The notes below the pieces were generated by a model. That model was not told where the DNA came from. It did not search any database and worked only from the letters and a program-made list of their open reading frames with translations. 64,000 bases of DNA, taken from assembly GCA_009845425.1 (NCBI GenBank), contig VXZQ01000007.1, forward strand, positions 310,001 through 374,000, written 5' to 3'. The translations under genes and the position numbers were made by a program. Each line of letters begins with the position of its first letter. Within the stretch, counting starts at the first letter, position 1. Shown piece by piece: positions 10,764 through 20,537 of the stretch. The stretch comes from Holophagales bacterium (GTDB taxonomy: Bacteria > Acidobacteriota > Thermoanaerobaculia > Multivoradales > Multivoraceae).

Positions 10764-11642
10764 CTACATCAGGTCGGTGAAACGGACGGGCTCAGGGAAG
10801 TCGGCGGAGGCGGCGCGGATCTTCTCGCCAATGGCCGCCACGTCCCACGGATCCTGGTCGTTCGGCCGGCTGGCGATCTCGAGCGACTGCCAGGCCAGGA
10901 GCGATACCTTGTTGCCGCCGACCGCGAAGATGCGGCCCGTGATGTCGGCGGCGTCGTCGGTGCAGAGCCAGACAACGGCCGGCGACACCTTCTCCGGCGC
11001 CAGCGGCTCGGCGGTCGTCTCCGGCATGATGTCCTCGGTCAGGCGGGACCAGGCCGCGGGAGCGAGGAGGTTGACCGTCACGCCGTACTTCGCGCCCTCG
11101 AGCGCCAGACAGCGCATGAAGCCGGCCATCCCGGCTTTCGCCGCGCCGTAGTTCGTCTGGCCGAAGTTGCCGAGCAGGCCCGAGGTCGAACTCGTCATGA
11201 TGATGCGGCCGCCGGACTCCTGCTCGATCATCTGATCGTAGGCGGCCTTGGTGACCAGGTAGGTGCCGCGCAGGTGGACATCGAGGACGATGTCCCACAT
11301 CTCGTCCGTCATGTTCTTGAAGGACTTGTCGCGCAGGATGCCGGCGTTGTTGATCGCGATGTCGAGCTTGCCGAACTCGTCGACGGCGCGCTGGACCATC
11401 GCCCGGGCGGCATCGCCGTCCGAGACCGAGCCGTAGTCGGCGACCGCCTGGCCGCCGGCGTCCCGGATCTCCTGGGCTACCTGGTCGGCCATCGTGGTGC
11501 CGGCTCCGGTGCCGTCGCGCGCTCCGCCCAGATCGTTGACCACGACCGCGGCGCCTTCCTGCGCCAGCAGGAGAGCGTGTGTGCGGCCGAGGCCGCCGCC
11601 GGCGCCAGTAACGAGTGCAACCTTTCCGTCGAGCAGACCCAT
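10764..11642 (-). CDS. SDR-family oxidoreductase, HSD17B4/3-hydroxyacyl-CoA dehydrogenase-like
   Basis: A 292-residue classical SDR. The cofactor loop T-G-A-G-G-G-L-G-R (14-22) is followed by V-V-V-N-D-L-G-G, typical of NAD-dependent peroxisomal multifunctional-enzyme type dehydrogenases. N-N-A-G, S-S-T-S and Y-G-A-A-K-A complete the active site. The C-terminal extension past the fold fits this subgroup, which oxidises 3-hydroxyacyl-CoA or related substrates. Start ATG 11642 has a GGAAGGG ribosome-binding region upstream. It is divergent from the TPR gene. Substrate not predictable. Confidence 0.88.
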   Translation of the reverse strand: MGLLDGKVALVTGAGGGLGRTHALLLAQEGAAVVVNDLGGARDGTGAGTTMADQVAQEIRDAGGQAVADYGSVSDGDAARAMVQRAVDEFGKLDIAINNAGILRDKSFKNMTDEMWDIVLDVHLRGTYLVTKAAYDQMIEQESGGRIIMTSSTSGLLGNFGQTNYGAAKAGMAGFMRCLALEGAKYGVTVNLLAPAAWSRLTEDIMPETTAEPLAPEKVSPAVVWLCTDDAADITGRIFAVGGNKVSLLAWQSLEIASRPNDQDPWDVAAIGEKIRAASADFPEPVRFTDLM

Positions 11643-11756
11643 GATGCGTATCCCTTCCTTCGTCTCTTCGTGTTTCGCTGTGCCGAAGCGCGCGAAGTCT
11701 AGCCCGACTGAGCGTCGGTTGCTGCCGCCTCCGGTGTCGTCGGGGAGGAGGGTCGG

Positions 11757-11808
11757 TGCGCCGGCCTTCTGGCCGGCATCCGGGCCGAAGCCGCGAAGCG
11801 GCGAGGCG
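11757..11808 (+). repeat. REP-like palindromic element, copy 1
   Basis: An extragenic GC-rich element between divergent genes. It contains the hairpin GCCGGCC-TTCT-GGCCGGC (11760-11777), then ATCCGGGC, then a second hairpin GCCGC-GAA-GCGGC. The same order of blocks, in reverse orientation and with a 12-bp insertion, occurs at 58811-58875. Two conserved copies in gene-free DNA argue for a dispersed REP/RAYT-type or similar repeat family rather than a simple terminator. Confidence 0.5.
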
Positions 11809-11846
11809 ATGCAGATTGTGACGCCCGTGTCAGTAGAGTCCTGTCG

Positions 11847-12599
11847 ATGAGTCGCTCGACGGTGGGACCACTTGCGGTTGGTTTGACTGCTACGTGGCTC
11901 CTCGCTGCCGCGAACGGAGTCTCCGCACGTCCGGCTCAGCAACACGACGAGCCCAGCGCGGCGATGTTGCTGCGACAGGCGAGCCTCCACGAGTCTCGTG
12001 GCGACTACGAGGCGGCCATTGCCGGCTATGACCGGGCGATCGAGGTCGAGCCTCAAAACTGGCAGCTCTACCTCCTGCGAGGATCCGCGCGGTTCAAGGC
12101 CGGGCGGATCGAGGCGTCGATCGAGGACTTCGACCAGGTCGTGGCCCTTGATGCGTCTCAAGACCCCTACCTGTGGCAGCGTGGCATCTCGTACTACTAC
12201 GCCGGCCGCTTCGAGGACTGCCGCGGTCAGTTCGAGCGCCACCGGCTGGTCAATCCGAACGATGTCGAGAACGCCGTGTGGCACCTGCTCTGCGTCGCTG
12301 TCGAGGACGGTCTGGAAGCTGCACAGGAGGCGATGCTGCCGGTCGGTCCGGATGCTCGCCGGCCGATGAAGGAGATCGACGCGCTGTTTCGAGGGGACGG
12401 CTCGGTCGAGGAGGTCGAAGCCGCGGTGGCGGCGGAAAGCCCCGGCGCGCGCTTCTACGCCGATCTGTACCTGGGCCTGTACTACGAGCTCATCGGCGAG
12501 ATGGAGAGGGCAGCAGCGGCCATCGAGCGTGCGGCTTCGCTACCGAACCGCGGCTACATGGTCGAGGTGGCGCGGATTCACCGCGATCTGACTCCCTAA
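11847..12599 (+). CDS. Exported TPR-repeat protein
   Basis: A 250-residue protein with a signal peptide (cleavage near residues 28-32, after V-S-A-R-P-A) and about four TPR units between residues ~38 and 235. The clearest is G-D-Y-E-A-A-I-A-G-Y-D-R-A-I-E-V-E-P. The layout resembles NlpI-type periplasmic TPR scaffolds, though there is no lipobox. Likely a protein-protein adaptor in the envelope. It overlaps the convergent propeller gene by 4 bp. Confidence 0.8.
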   Translation: MSRSTVGPLAVGLTATWLLAAANGVSARPAQQHDEPSAAMLLRQASLHESRGDYEAAIAGYDRAIEVEPQNWQLYLLRGSARFKAGRIEASIEDFDQVVALDASQDPYLWQRGISYYYAGRFEDCRGQFERHRLVNPNDVENAVWHLLCVAVEDGLEAAQEAMLPVGPDARRPMKEIDALFRGDGSVEEVEAAVAAESPGARFYADLYLGLYYELIGEMERAAAAIERAASLPNRGYMVEVARIHRDLTP

Positions 12600-13924
12600 C
12601 CGGTTTCCTCACCTATCGCCCACAGGTGCCCGTCGGTACGGATGTACCAGACGCCGCCGACGAGGGCTGGCGAGGCGATCGTTCGTTCGCCGATCCGGTT
12701 GACATGGAGGAGCTCGAAGTCCGGCCCTTCCTTGATGACGAAGGTCTCGCCGTTGTCGTTGGTGAAGAAGATCTTGCCGCCGAAGGCGACCGGCGCGGCA
12801 GAGAAGCCCTCGCGCATCCTCTCGCCCAGGCGTTCCTGCCACACGACTTCGCCACTCTTCGCCTCGTAGACCGTGATCACGCTGACCATGTCGTTGACCA
12901 TGTAGAGGTACTCGCCGACCAGCATCGGCGCGACGACGAAGGGCGAGCCCTTCGCCGCGGTCCAGACGATGCGGCTGTCCGTCACGTCGCCGTTGCCGCC
13001 GGGGCGGATCGCCAGGGTCGGGCCGGCGCGGCCGGAGGTGCTGAACAGCAGGTCGTGGCCGACCACGGGGCTCGGGATGACCTCGAAGGTCGTGCCGCTG
13101 GCCCGCCACAGCTCGCGGCCGTCCTCGGGCGCGTAGGCGATCACGTGGTGCTGGCTGTTGACGATGATCTCGTCGCGCTCTTCGCCGTCGTCAGTCGTGA
13201 CGGAGATCGCTGCCGGCGAACTCCAGCCGACCTGGGTGTCCCGTTCGGTGCGCCAGAGTTCCTCTCCGGTGCGGCGGTCGAAGGCGGCGATGAAGGACGC
13301 GGCGCGCTGCTGCTCTTGCACGACGATTAGCCGCTCGCCGAGCAGAAGCGGCGACGAGGCAGTGCCGTGGAAGGCGTTCAACTCGCCGAAGGACTTGTGC
13401 CAGACGATCTGGCCGTCCATGTCGAGCGCCAGCAGGCCGTGGTTGCCGAGGTAGGCGTAGACGCGCTCGCCGTCGGCGGTGGGGGTGGAGGAGGCGTGGC
13501 CGTTCTTCGGGTAGGCGCGTTCGGGAGTCGCGGCGGGCGCCGCGGTGGTCCAGAGCCTCTTGCCGATCGCCCGGTCGAAGGCGAGCACCGAGCGCCTGGC
13601 GCCGGCCGCTTCGGCGGTGGTCAGGAACAGCGCATCGCCCCAGACGATCGGCGACGAGTTGCCGTTGCCGGGAACGGCGACCTTCCAGCGCACGTTCTCC
13701 TCCGGGCCCCAGCGGTCGACGTAGCCGCTGCCCGTGACTTCGCCCTGGCCGCTCGGGCCGCGCCACTGCGGCCAGGTGGTGGCCGGGTCGGCGTCGGCTG
13801 GCGTCATCCGCGCCCGTTCATTGGCGGCGGCGGGGTCGGCGGCAAGTGCCGTGAGGAGAAAGGCGAAGGCGAACAGGCGAATCGGCGTCATGCGAAGCAT
13901 GCTTGAAGAAGTCGTGTGGCTCAT
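12596..13924 (-). CDS. Exported PQQ-like beta-propeller protein (WPQWRGP type)
   Basis: A 442-residue secreted protein. After a signal peptide it has W-P-Q-W-R-G-P-S-G-Q-G, the hallmark opening of outer-membrane-assembly/PQQ-like propellers abundant in Planctomycetes and Acidobacteria. Blades repeat patterns such as L-A-F-D-R-x-x-G-x-x-L-W. The quinoprotein PQQ ligands are not evident, so it may be a structural or binding propeller rather than an enzyme. Several in-frame Met codons near the start leave the exact start uncertain (13924, or the downstream Met codons before the hydrophobic core). Confidence 0.85.
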   Translation of the reverse strand: MSHTTSSSMLRMTPIRLFAFAFLLTALAADPAAANERARMTPADADPATTWPQWRGPSGQGEVTGSGYVDRWGPEENVRWKVAVPGNGNSSPIVWGDALFLTTAEAAGARRSVLAFDRAIGKRLWTTAAPAATPERAYPKNGHASSTPTADGERVYAYLGNHGLLALDMDGQIVWHKSFGELNAFHGTASSPLLLGERLIVVQEQQRAASFIAAFDRRTGEELWRTERDTQVGWSSPAAISVTTDDGEERDEIIVNSQHHVIAYAPEDGRELWRASGTTFEVIPSPVVGHDLLFSTSGRAGPTLAIRPGGNGDVTDSRIVWTAAKGSPFVVAPMLVGEYLYMVNDMVSVITVYEAKSGEVVWQERLGERMREGFSAAPVAFGGKIFFTNDNGETFVIKEGPDFELLHVNRIGERTIASPALVGGVWYIRTDGHLWAIGEETG

Positions 13925-13971
13925 AGCGGAATGATAGAACCTGCCGCGAATCGGAACCCACTGGGAGCAGC

Positions 13972-14970
13972 ATGGAAATGAGCGACACCTTTCGAGCGGT
14001 CGTCGTCGACAGGGTCGACGATCAGCACACCGCCGGCCTGCGTGACCTGACGCTGGGCGACCTGCCGGAGCACGACGTGCTGGTCGATGTCGAGTACTCC
14101 ACCCTGAACTACAAGGACGGCCTCGCGATCACCGGCGCGGCGCCGATCTGCCGTTCGGTGCCGATGGTCTGCGGCGTCGACCTGGCCGGGACGGTGGTGG
14201 AATCCGGCTCCGATTCGTTCTCCCCGGGCGACCGCGTGCTGGTCAACGGCTACGGCCTGAGCGAGAGCCACTGGGGCGGCTACTCCCAGAAGGCGCGGAT
14301 GAAGCCGGAGTGGCTCGTTCCGGTGCCGGACGCGTTCACCAACCAGCAGGCGATGGCGATCGGCACGGCCGGATACACGGCCATGCTGTGCGTGATGGCG
14401 CTGCAGGATCACGGGGTGACGCCGGAGAGCGGCGACGTCGTGGTCACGGGCGCGGCCGGTGGTGTGGGCTCGGTGGCCGTGGCGCTGCTGGCGCGGGCCG
14501 GTTACCGGGTGATCGCCTCCACCGGCCGCGAGGCGGAACATGACTACCTGAGCGGTCTGGGCGCCGCCGACTTCATCGCCCGCGAAACGCTGTCGGCGAA
14601 GCCGCGGCCGATCGGCCGGGAGAGCTGGGCGGGCGCGGTCGACGTCGTCGGTTCGTCGACGCTGGCGAAGCTGATCGCCCAGACCCGCTACGGCGGCTGC
14701 GTGGCCGCCTGCGGACTGGCCGGCGGCATGGATCTGCCGTCGAGCGTCTATCCCTTCATCCTGCGGGGCGTCGTGCTCGCGGGCGTCGACTCCGTCATGG
14801 CGCCGATGGATCTGCGCCGGGAGGCGTGGCGCCGGCTGGCCGCGGAGCTTCCGGCCGACCTGTTGGCCGAGATGACGACGGTCGAGCCGATGAGCCGGAT
14901 CGAGGAACTCGCGACGTCGATCCTGGCGGGCCAGACGCGCGGCAGGGTGGTCATCGACGTCAACGCGTGA
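13972..14970 (+). CDS. acuI: Acryloyl-CoA reductase-like (AcuI/YhdH family) zinc-free MDR oxidoreductase
   Basis: A 332-residue medium-chain dehydrogenase of the YhdH/YhfP/AcuI group. Diagnostic segments are L-N-Y-K-D-G-L-A-I-T-G (residues ~43-53), D-L-A-G-T-V, and the NADPH loop T-G-A-A-G-G-V-G-S-V-A. No catalytic zinc cysteines, as expected. AcuI reduces acryloyl-CoA to propionyl-CoA with NADPH, removing toxic acrylate; close relatives are generic quinone/enoyl reductases. It is 22 bp before a PQQ dehydrogenase gene. The gene symbol is by family resemblance and should be read as AcuI-like. Confidence 0.85.
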   Translation: MEMSDTFRAVVVDRVDDQHTAGLRDLTLGDLPEHDVLVDVEYSTLNYKDGLAITGAAPICRSVPMVCGVDLAGTVVESGSDSFSPGDRVLVNGYGLSESHWGGYSQKARMKPEWLVPVPDAFTNQQAMAIGTAGYTAMLCVMALQDHGVTPESGDVVVTGAAGGVGSVAVALLARAGYRVIASTGREAEHDYLSGLGAADFIARETLSAKPRPIGRESWAGAVDVVGSSTLAKLIAQTRYGGCVAACGLAGGMDLPSSVYPFILRGVVLAGVDSVMAPMDLRREAWRRLAAELPADLLAEMTTVEPMSRIEELATSILAGQTRGRVVIDVNA

Positions 14971-14992
14971 GCGACCGGGCGGGAGGAGTCGA

Positions 14993-17068
<2,076 letters not shown>

Positions 17069-17129
17069 GTTTCCGCGCGTACAATCCCTCGGGAACGTTT
17101 CCCGCACCGAGCAACGAAGGAGAACGAAG

Positions 17130-18101
17130 ATGTGGCGAGCTGGCGAACGGACGAGCCGACGGCGTTTGGCGGCTGTTGCCGCTTCCGCTTTCCTGCTGGC
17201 ATCGGTAGGGGGAGCGGCGATGGGCAGTGATCTGATGGATCGCGTGGAGCACGGCTACGCCGACTCGAACGGCGTCAAGATCCACTACGCCTCGATCGGC
17301 GAGGGTCCCCTGGTCGTGATGATCCACGGCTTCCCGGACTTCTGGTACTCGTGGCGGCACCAGATGGAGGTTCTTTCGAGCGACTTCCAGGTCGTCGCGA
17401 TCGACCAGCGCGGCTACAACAAGAGCGACCAGCCCGACGGCGACGAGAACTACGACATGCGCTACCTGGTCGGCGACGTGGCCGCCGTGATCCGGCACCT
17501 CGGTCGGGACAAGGCGACGATCGTCGGGCATGACTGGGGCGGCGCGGTCGCCTGGCAGTTCGCGTTCCACGTGCCTCAGATGACGGAGCGGCTGATCATC
17601 CTGAACCTGCCGCATCCGAACGGCATGGGTCGGGAACTCGCGAACAACCAGGAGCAGCAGCAGAACAGCGGCTACGCCCGCAAGTTCCAGGAGGGCAGCC
17701 CCACCGATCCGGACATCTTCTTCGGCATGCCGATGACGCCACAGACGCTCTCCGGCTGGGTGCGCGACGAGGACGCGAGGAAGCACTATGTCGAGGCGTT
17801 CGAACGCTCCGACTTCGACGCGATGCTGGCCTACTACAAGCGGAACTATCCGCGCGAGGGCGGTGGCGGCATCGGCCAGGCGGAGGGCCAGGAAACGCCC
17901 CGTTTGGCCATGCCGGTGCTCCAGTTCCACGGCCTGGACGACACGGCACTGCACTCGGACGGCCTGAACAACACCTGGGACTGGCTGGACAGCGACCTGA
18001 CCCTGGTCACCGTGCCGGGCGCGAACCACTTCGTCCAGGAGGACGCGGCCGACCTCGTCTCGACGACGATGAAGTGGTGGCTGCTGTCGCGGGTGGAGTA
18101 G
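17130..18101 (+). CDS. Exported alpha/beta hydrolase, epoxide hydrolase-like
   Basis: A 323-residue alpha/beta hydrolase. The start at ATG 17130 is set by AAGGAG seven bases upstream. The N-terminus carries a Tat-like R-T-S-R-R-R-L followed by a hydrophobic stretch ending G-G-A-A-M-G. Core motifs are [10 protein letters not shown] (oxyanion), G-H-D-W-G-G with the Asp nucleophile (epoxide hydrolase/haloalkane dehalogenase pattern), and H-F-V-Q-E-D with the late His. This favours epoxide hydrolase over esterase activity. Periplasmic location is predicted. It may share a transcript with the upstream quinoprotein (61-bp gap). Confidence 0.88.
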   Translation: MWRAGERTSRRRLAAVAASAFLLASVGGAAMGSDLMDRVEHGYADSNGVKIHYASIGEGPLVVMIHGFPDFWYSWRHQMEVLSSDFQVVAIDQRGYNKSDQPDGDENYDMRYLVGDVAAVIRHLGRDKATIVGHDWGGAVAWQFAFHVPQMTERLIILNLPHPNGMGRELANNQEQQQNSGYARKFQEGSPTDPDIFFGMPMTPQTLSGWVRDEDARKHYVEAFERSDFDAMLAYYKRNYPREGGGGIGQAEGQETPRLAMPVLQFHGLDDTALHSDGLNNTWDWLDSDLTLVTVPGANHFVQEDAADLVSTTMKWWLLSRVE

Positions 18102-18203
18102 CGGCTAGACGGCGAAGAAGGGTCGGTCGAGGGGATGCCCGTGAGTGCGTCACGGAAGAGGGCGGCTCCAAGATCCGGTCGATGCCTACAGGAGTGAACT
18201 GAT

Positions 18204-18419
18204 ATGGCCGAGGATACGTACTTCGAGATCTACAAAGACGAGGCCGACGACTGGAGATGGCGGTTTCGCGTTGCCGGCACAAGGCAGATTGTCGGTGCAT
18301 CCAACAGGAGCTACGAGACGAGGAAGGACTGTCAGGACTCCGTTGACGTTATGAAGACCTGCCGTGGTTCCCACGTCTACGACTTGACCGAGAAGCCGCA
18401 ACAGGCCGAGATTGGATGA
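18204..18419 (+). CDS. YegP/DUF1508 family small protein
   Basis: A 71-residue protein with one DUF1508 repeat: Y-F-E-I-Y-K-D-E near the start, W-R-W-R-F-R-V, I-V-G-A-S-N-R-S-Y and a C-terminal stretch of basic and acidic residues. Family members such as E. coli YegP are small beta-rich proteins of unknown function. It opens an islet of accessory genes that continues to about 20.5 kb. Confidence 0.88.
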   Translation: MAEDTYFEIYKDEADDWRWRFRVAGTRQIVGASNRSYETRKDCQDSVDVMKTCRGSHVYDLTEKPQQAEIG

Positions 18420-18446
18420 AGTGATGGACTGGGAGGTCCAGGACGC

Positions 18447-18578
18447 TTGACAGCGATAGGGCCATCTACCGGCCCCCGCTACGTCTACCAAGCGAAGAAG
18501 TACTACCGCATGGACTTCGATGATGGGGAGCCATGGTGCGCGCACTGTCTTGGGGAGGACGACACAGTCGACTGCTAG
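18447..18578 (+). CDS. Possible 43-aa CxxC small protein
   Basis: A short open frame, TTG start, 43 residues, containing Y-V-Y-Q-A-K-K-Y-Y-R-M-D-F and W-C-A-H-C-L-G-E-D-D. The C-x-x-C next to acidic residues resembles a zinc-ribbon or rubredoxin-like knuckle, but with only one pair. It lies 27 bp after the stop of the DUF1508 gene, in the same frame. The start is weak (internal ATG 18510 is possible). It may be a fragment of a longer lost gene. Confidence 0.3.
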   Translation: MTAIGPSTGPRYVYQAKKYYRMDFDDGEPWCAHCLGEDDTVDC

Positions 18579-18667
18579 GGAGGATTCAGCAGGCCCCTTG
18601 CCTCTGCGCGCGTTCCCGGCGTATGTGCTGCGCCAGCCTGGACTAGACCGGGGACGGTGAGGGCGTA

Positions 18668-19408
18668 GTGACTCAAGAGCTGGTTCTTGCCGACATCGCG
18701 GATAGCCGCTTCTACTCGGATGGGAAAGACGGTCCAGTCGTAGAGGTGCATCAGAGACGGATGGAAGGGCCTGTCCGTCTGGTAAAGGTGACTGAGCGGA
18801 AGCACTGCCCTCGAACCACCGGGCAGGTCTTCTTGAGTGATGCGAGCTTGTTTCGGCAGGACCCGGAAGGGGACCAGCACGACTCGACTCATCCGTCAAA
18901 GCACCTCCGGGTCCGGGTCAAGTTCCCGGACGGATGGAGGGACCTGGAAGGAGTTCAGGAGACCGCTTGGCAGTACTCGCCGGGGTTCATCTACTGCATG
19001 ACCATGGAGCGCGACGTGGAGCCAAGCGTTGATCTGGGCGTGTTCGGAAGCAAGAAGGACCCCGTGGCCTCGCGTCTACTACTGGACGTGATGGACTTTG
19101 CCGCGATGGTAGGTCACTCGCTCGCAGTGGAACTTGGCCTTGAGAGGGTGACGGTGGTCCACGGCAAGGTTCGTTACTTCGACTATGAGGGGCGCGACAG
19201 CGAACTGCACAGGACCCACGTCCTTCAATCCCATGGCGGGGCGAGCCCTTCCGTTGAAGCGACCTTCATCAAGGGCCGGGCCTTTAGGCCGGAAAACGAG
19301 TACAGATTCGTGTTCCTTTGCGACCGCAAGGGCTTCGAGGGGGCCGTCCTGCCCGTCGGCCACTACGCCAGAGGCGGCGAGCCGATAACGGTCTGGGAAG
19401 CCCTCTGA
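18668..19408 (+). CDS. Hypothetical protein of the accessory islet
   Basis: A 246-residue soluble protein starting at GTG 18668. It shows blocks like P-G-F-I-Y-C-M-T-M-E, G-K-V-R-Y-F-D-Y-E and F-R-P-E-N-E-Y-R-F-V-F. This order (a central F-I-x-C-M segment and a late E-x-E-Y-R) recalls DUF2971-type accessory proteins of phage and defence islands, though the match is loose. No signal, membrane helix or catalytic motif I can name. Codon use looks less GC3-biased than neighbouring core genes, consistent with acquisition. Confidence 0.6.
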   Translation: MTQELVLADIADSRFYSDGKDGPVVEVHQRRMEGPVRLVKVTERKHCPRTTGQVFLSDASLFRQDPEGDQHDSTHPSKHLRVRVKFPDGWRDLEGVQETAWQYSPGFIYCMTMERDVEPSVDLGVFGSKKDPVASRLLLDVMDFAAMVGHSLAVELGLERVTVVHGKVRYFDYEGRDSELHRTHVLQSHGGASPSVEATFIKGRAFRPENEYRFVFLCDRKGFEGAVLPVGHYARGGEPITVWEAL

Positions 19409-19416
19409 GTTCCCCC

Positions 19417-19690
19417 ATGGCGGAGCAGTGGTTCGCACAGGGTCGATGGCCCGAGAGCGTCACGTGTCCCGAGTGCGACTCGCACAACGTTCAGGAGCGC
19501 CCCACCCGGAAGCCGCTGCCGTATCGCTGCCGTGACAGCCGAAAGGACTTCCCGGTGAAGACTGGGAACCTGGGGCTCCAGAAGTGGGCCCTGGCGATCG
19601 AAGCCACCAGCCGCGATTTGACGGCGGGCTCCGAGTGGTTGGAGACGGTGGGCCAACGAGCATGCATGCCTTGCCCTGCAAGGTCACGGC
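19417..19690 (+). pseudogene. IS1595/ISXO2-type transposase remnant (zinc-ribbon end)
   Basis: Only the N-terminal zinc ribbon and the following helix survive. Visible are G-R-W-P-E-S-V-T-C-P-E-C (Cys17, Cys20), Y-R-C-R-D-S (third Cys38; the fourth is replaced by Ser41), F-P-V-K-T-G-N and L-G-L-Q-K-W-A-L-A-I. The usual T-V-M-E-G-S before L-G is deleted and similarity fades after about residue 70. The open frame runs to 19854 but that part is not transposase-like. No terminal inverted repeats could be recognised. It abuts the 3' end of the RHH antitoxin gene on the other strand. Confidence 0.75.
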
Positions 19691-19923
19691 CAGTCGGCCA
19701 GTGCTCTGTCTACGTCCTCGCTGGTGATGGCCTCCGCGTCGGCACGGACGGCGAAGACCGTGTCGTCTCCGCCCTTTCGGACGGGAGTGAGGTTGCTGTA
19801 GCCGCGCCGAGCGAGTTCCGACAGGGCGCTGCCCAGGCTGCTGCCCCTCCGTGAAGCCAGCGCCTTGGCCGCAGCCAGCACGTCGCCGTCTATAGTCACA
19901 GTAACGCGCACGCAGCGCATCAT
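19684..19923 (-). CDS. Ribbon-helix-helix antitoxin (VapB-like), orphan
   Basis: A 79-residue protein with the RHH opening R-V-T-V-T-I-D-G-D-V-L-A-A-A-K-A-L-A, then S-L-G-S-A-L-S-E-L-A-R-R-G, as in VapB antitoxins that pair with PIN toxins. The start is set at 19923 (Met-Met). No PIN toxin follows on the minus strand; instead the gene runs into the transposase remnant. The toxin partner is therefore lost or elsewhere. It diverges from higB with a 63-bp shared promoter region. Confidence 0.75.
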   Translation of the reverse strand: MMRCVRVTVTIDGDVLAAAKALASRRGSSLGSALSELARRGYSNLTPVRKGGDDTVFAVRADAEAITSEDVDRALADWP

Positions 19924-19959
19924 GACATCAGGGAGTGGTTCGCGGTCCGGCTGCGAATT

Positions 19960-19985
19960 GTCGCAGGATGTGAGACACTTGCGAC
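19960..19985. promoter_or_regulatory. Inverted repeat between antitoxin gene and higB
   Basis: GTCGCA and TGCGAC form a perfect inverted repeat with 14 bp between the arms, ending 1 bp before the higB GTG start. Toxin-antitoxin operons are usually autorepressed through such sites, so this may be the HigA operator. No regulator binding has been shown. Confidence 0.35.
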
Positions 19986-19986
19986 G

Positions 19987-20259
19987 GTGGAGATTCGGCA
20001 CAAGGGCCTGCGCCAGTTTGCTCTGACGGGCTCGCGTCGCGGGATTCCGGCGGCAATGGCGAGCAAGTTGCGGCGCATTCTCTCCGATCTGGAGAGCGCG
20101 GGCTCGCCGACGGACTTGCCGGCGCCTGCATACCGGCTACACCGGCTGCACGGTGACCTTGCCGGCTATTGGTCGATTCGCGTCACCGGCAACTGGCGCG
20201 TCATCTGCCGTTGGAAGAACGGTGTCGCGGTGGACATTGACTTGGTGGACTATCACTAG
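19987..20259 (+). CDS. higB: HigB-type toxin (RelE/ParE superfamily)
   Basis: A 90-residue mRNA interferase. Family features: I-R-H-K-G-L-R-Q-F near the N-terminus, Y-R-L-H-R-L-H-G-D-L-A-G-Y-W-S-I-R-V, G-N-W-R-V-I-C-R-W and a terminal D-x-V-D-Y-H. HigB cleaves mRNA on ribosomes and is neutralised by HigA. Start GTG 19987. Toxin-before-antitoxin order and the 11-bp gap to higA are typical of HigBA. Confidence 0.93.
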   Translation: MEIRHKGLRQFALTGSRRGIPAAMASKLRRILSDLESAGSPTDLPAPAYRLHRLHGDLAGYWSIRVTGNWRVICRWKNGVAVDIDLVDYH

Positions 20260-20270
20260 AAGGAGAGAGC

Positions 20271-20531
20271 ATGACAACGATGGTTGATCCGGCCCATCCT
20301 GGGGAGACGCTGCGCGAGTGCATCGCCGGCGAGGGCCTCACCGTAACGGGCGCGGCGGAGAAGCTTGCCATCTCGCGCGCGACGCTTCATCGCCTGCTCG
20401 CGGGCCAGACGGGGATCACCGCCGCGCACGCGCTGTCGTTCGAGCGTTGCGGCTGGTCGAACGCCGAGTTCTGGATGCGCCGCCAAGCCGCCTATGATCT
20501 TGCCCTGGCTCGCCGCGAGTCGGCCGCCTAA
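20271..20531 (+). CDS. higA: HigA-type antitoxin (XRE HTH)
   Basis: An 86-residue HTH protein starting H-P-G-E-T-L-R-E-C-I, with the recognition helix region I-S-R-A-T-L-H-R-L-L-A-G-Q-T-G-I. The W-M-R-R-Q-A-A-Y-D-L tail matches HigA. It binds HigB and represses the operon. A purine-rich GAAGGAGAG lies before ATG 20271. Slightly shorter than the ~95-100 residues usual in the family, with an intact core. Confidence 0.93.
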   Translation: MTTMVDPAHPGETLRECIAGEGLTVTGAAEKLAISRATLHRLLAGQTGITAAHALSFERCGWSNAEFWMRRQAAYDLALARRESAA

Positions 20532-20537
20532 CCCGCA

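Noticed and set aside
18417-18419. UGA of the DUF1508 gene followed by an open frame, considered as selenocysteine read-through
   Set aside because: No redox motif at the UGA, the DUF1508 fold is complete before it, and no hairpin of SECIS type follows.
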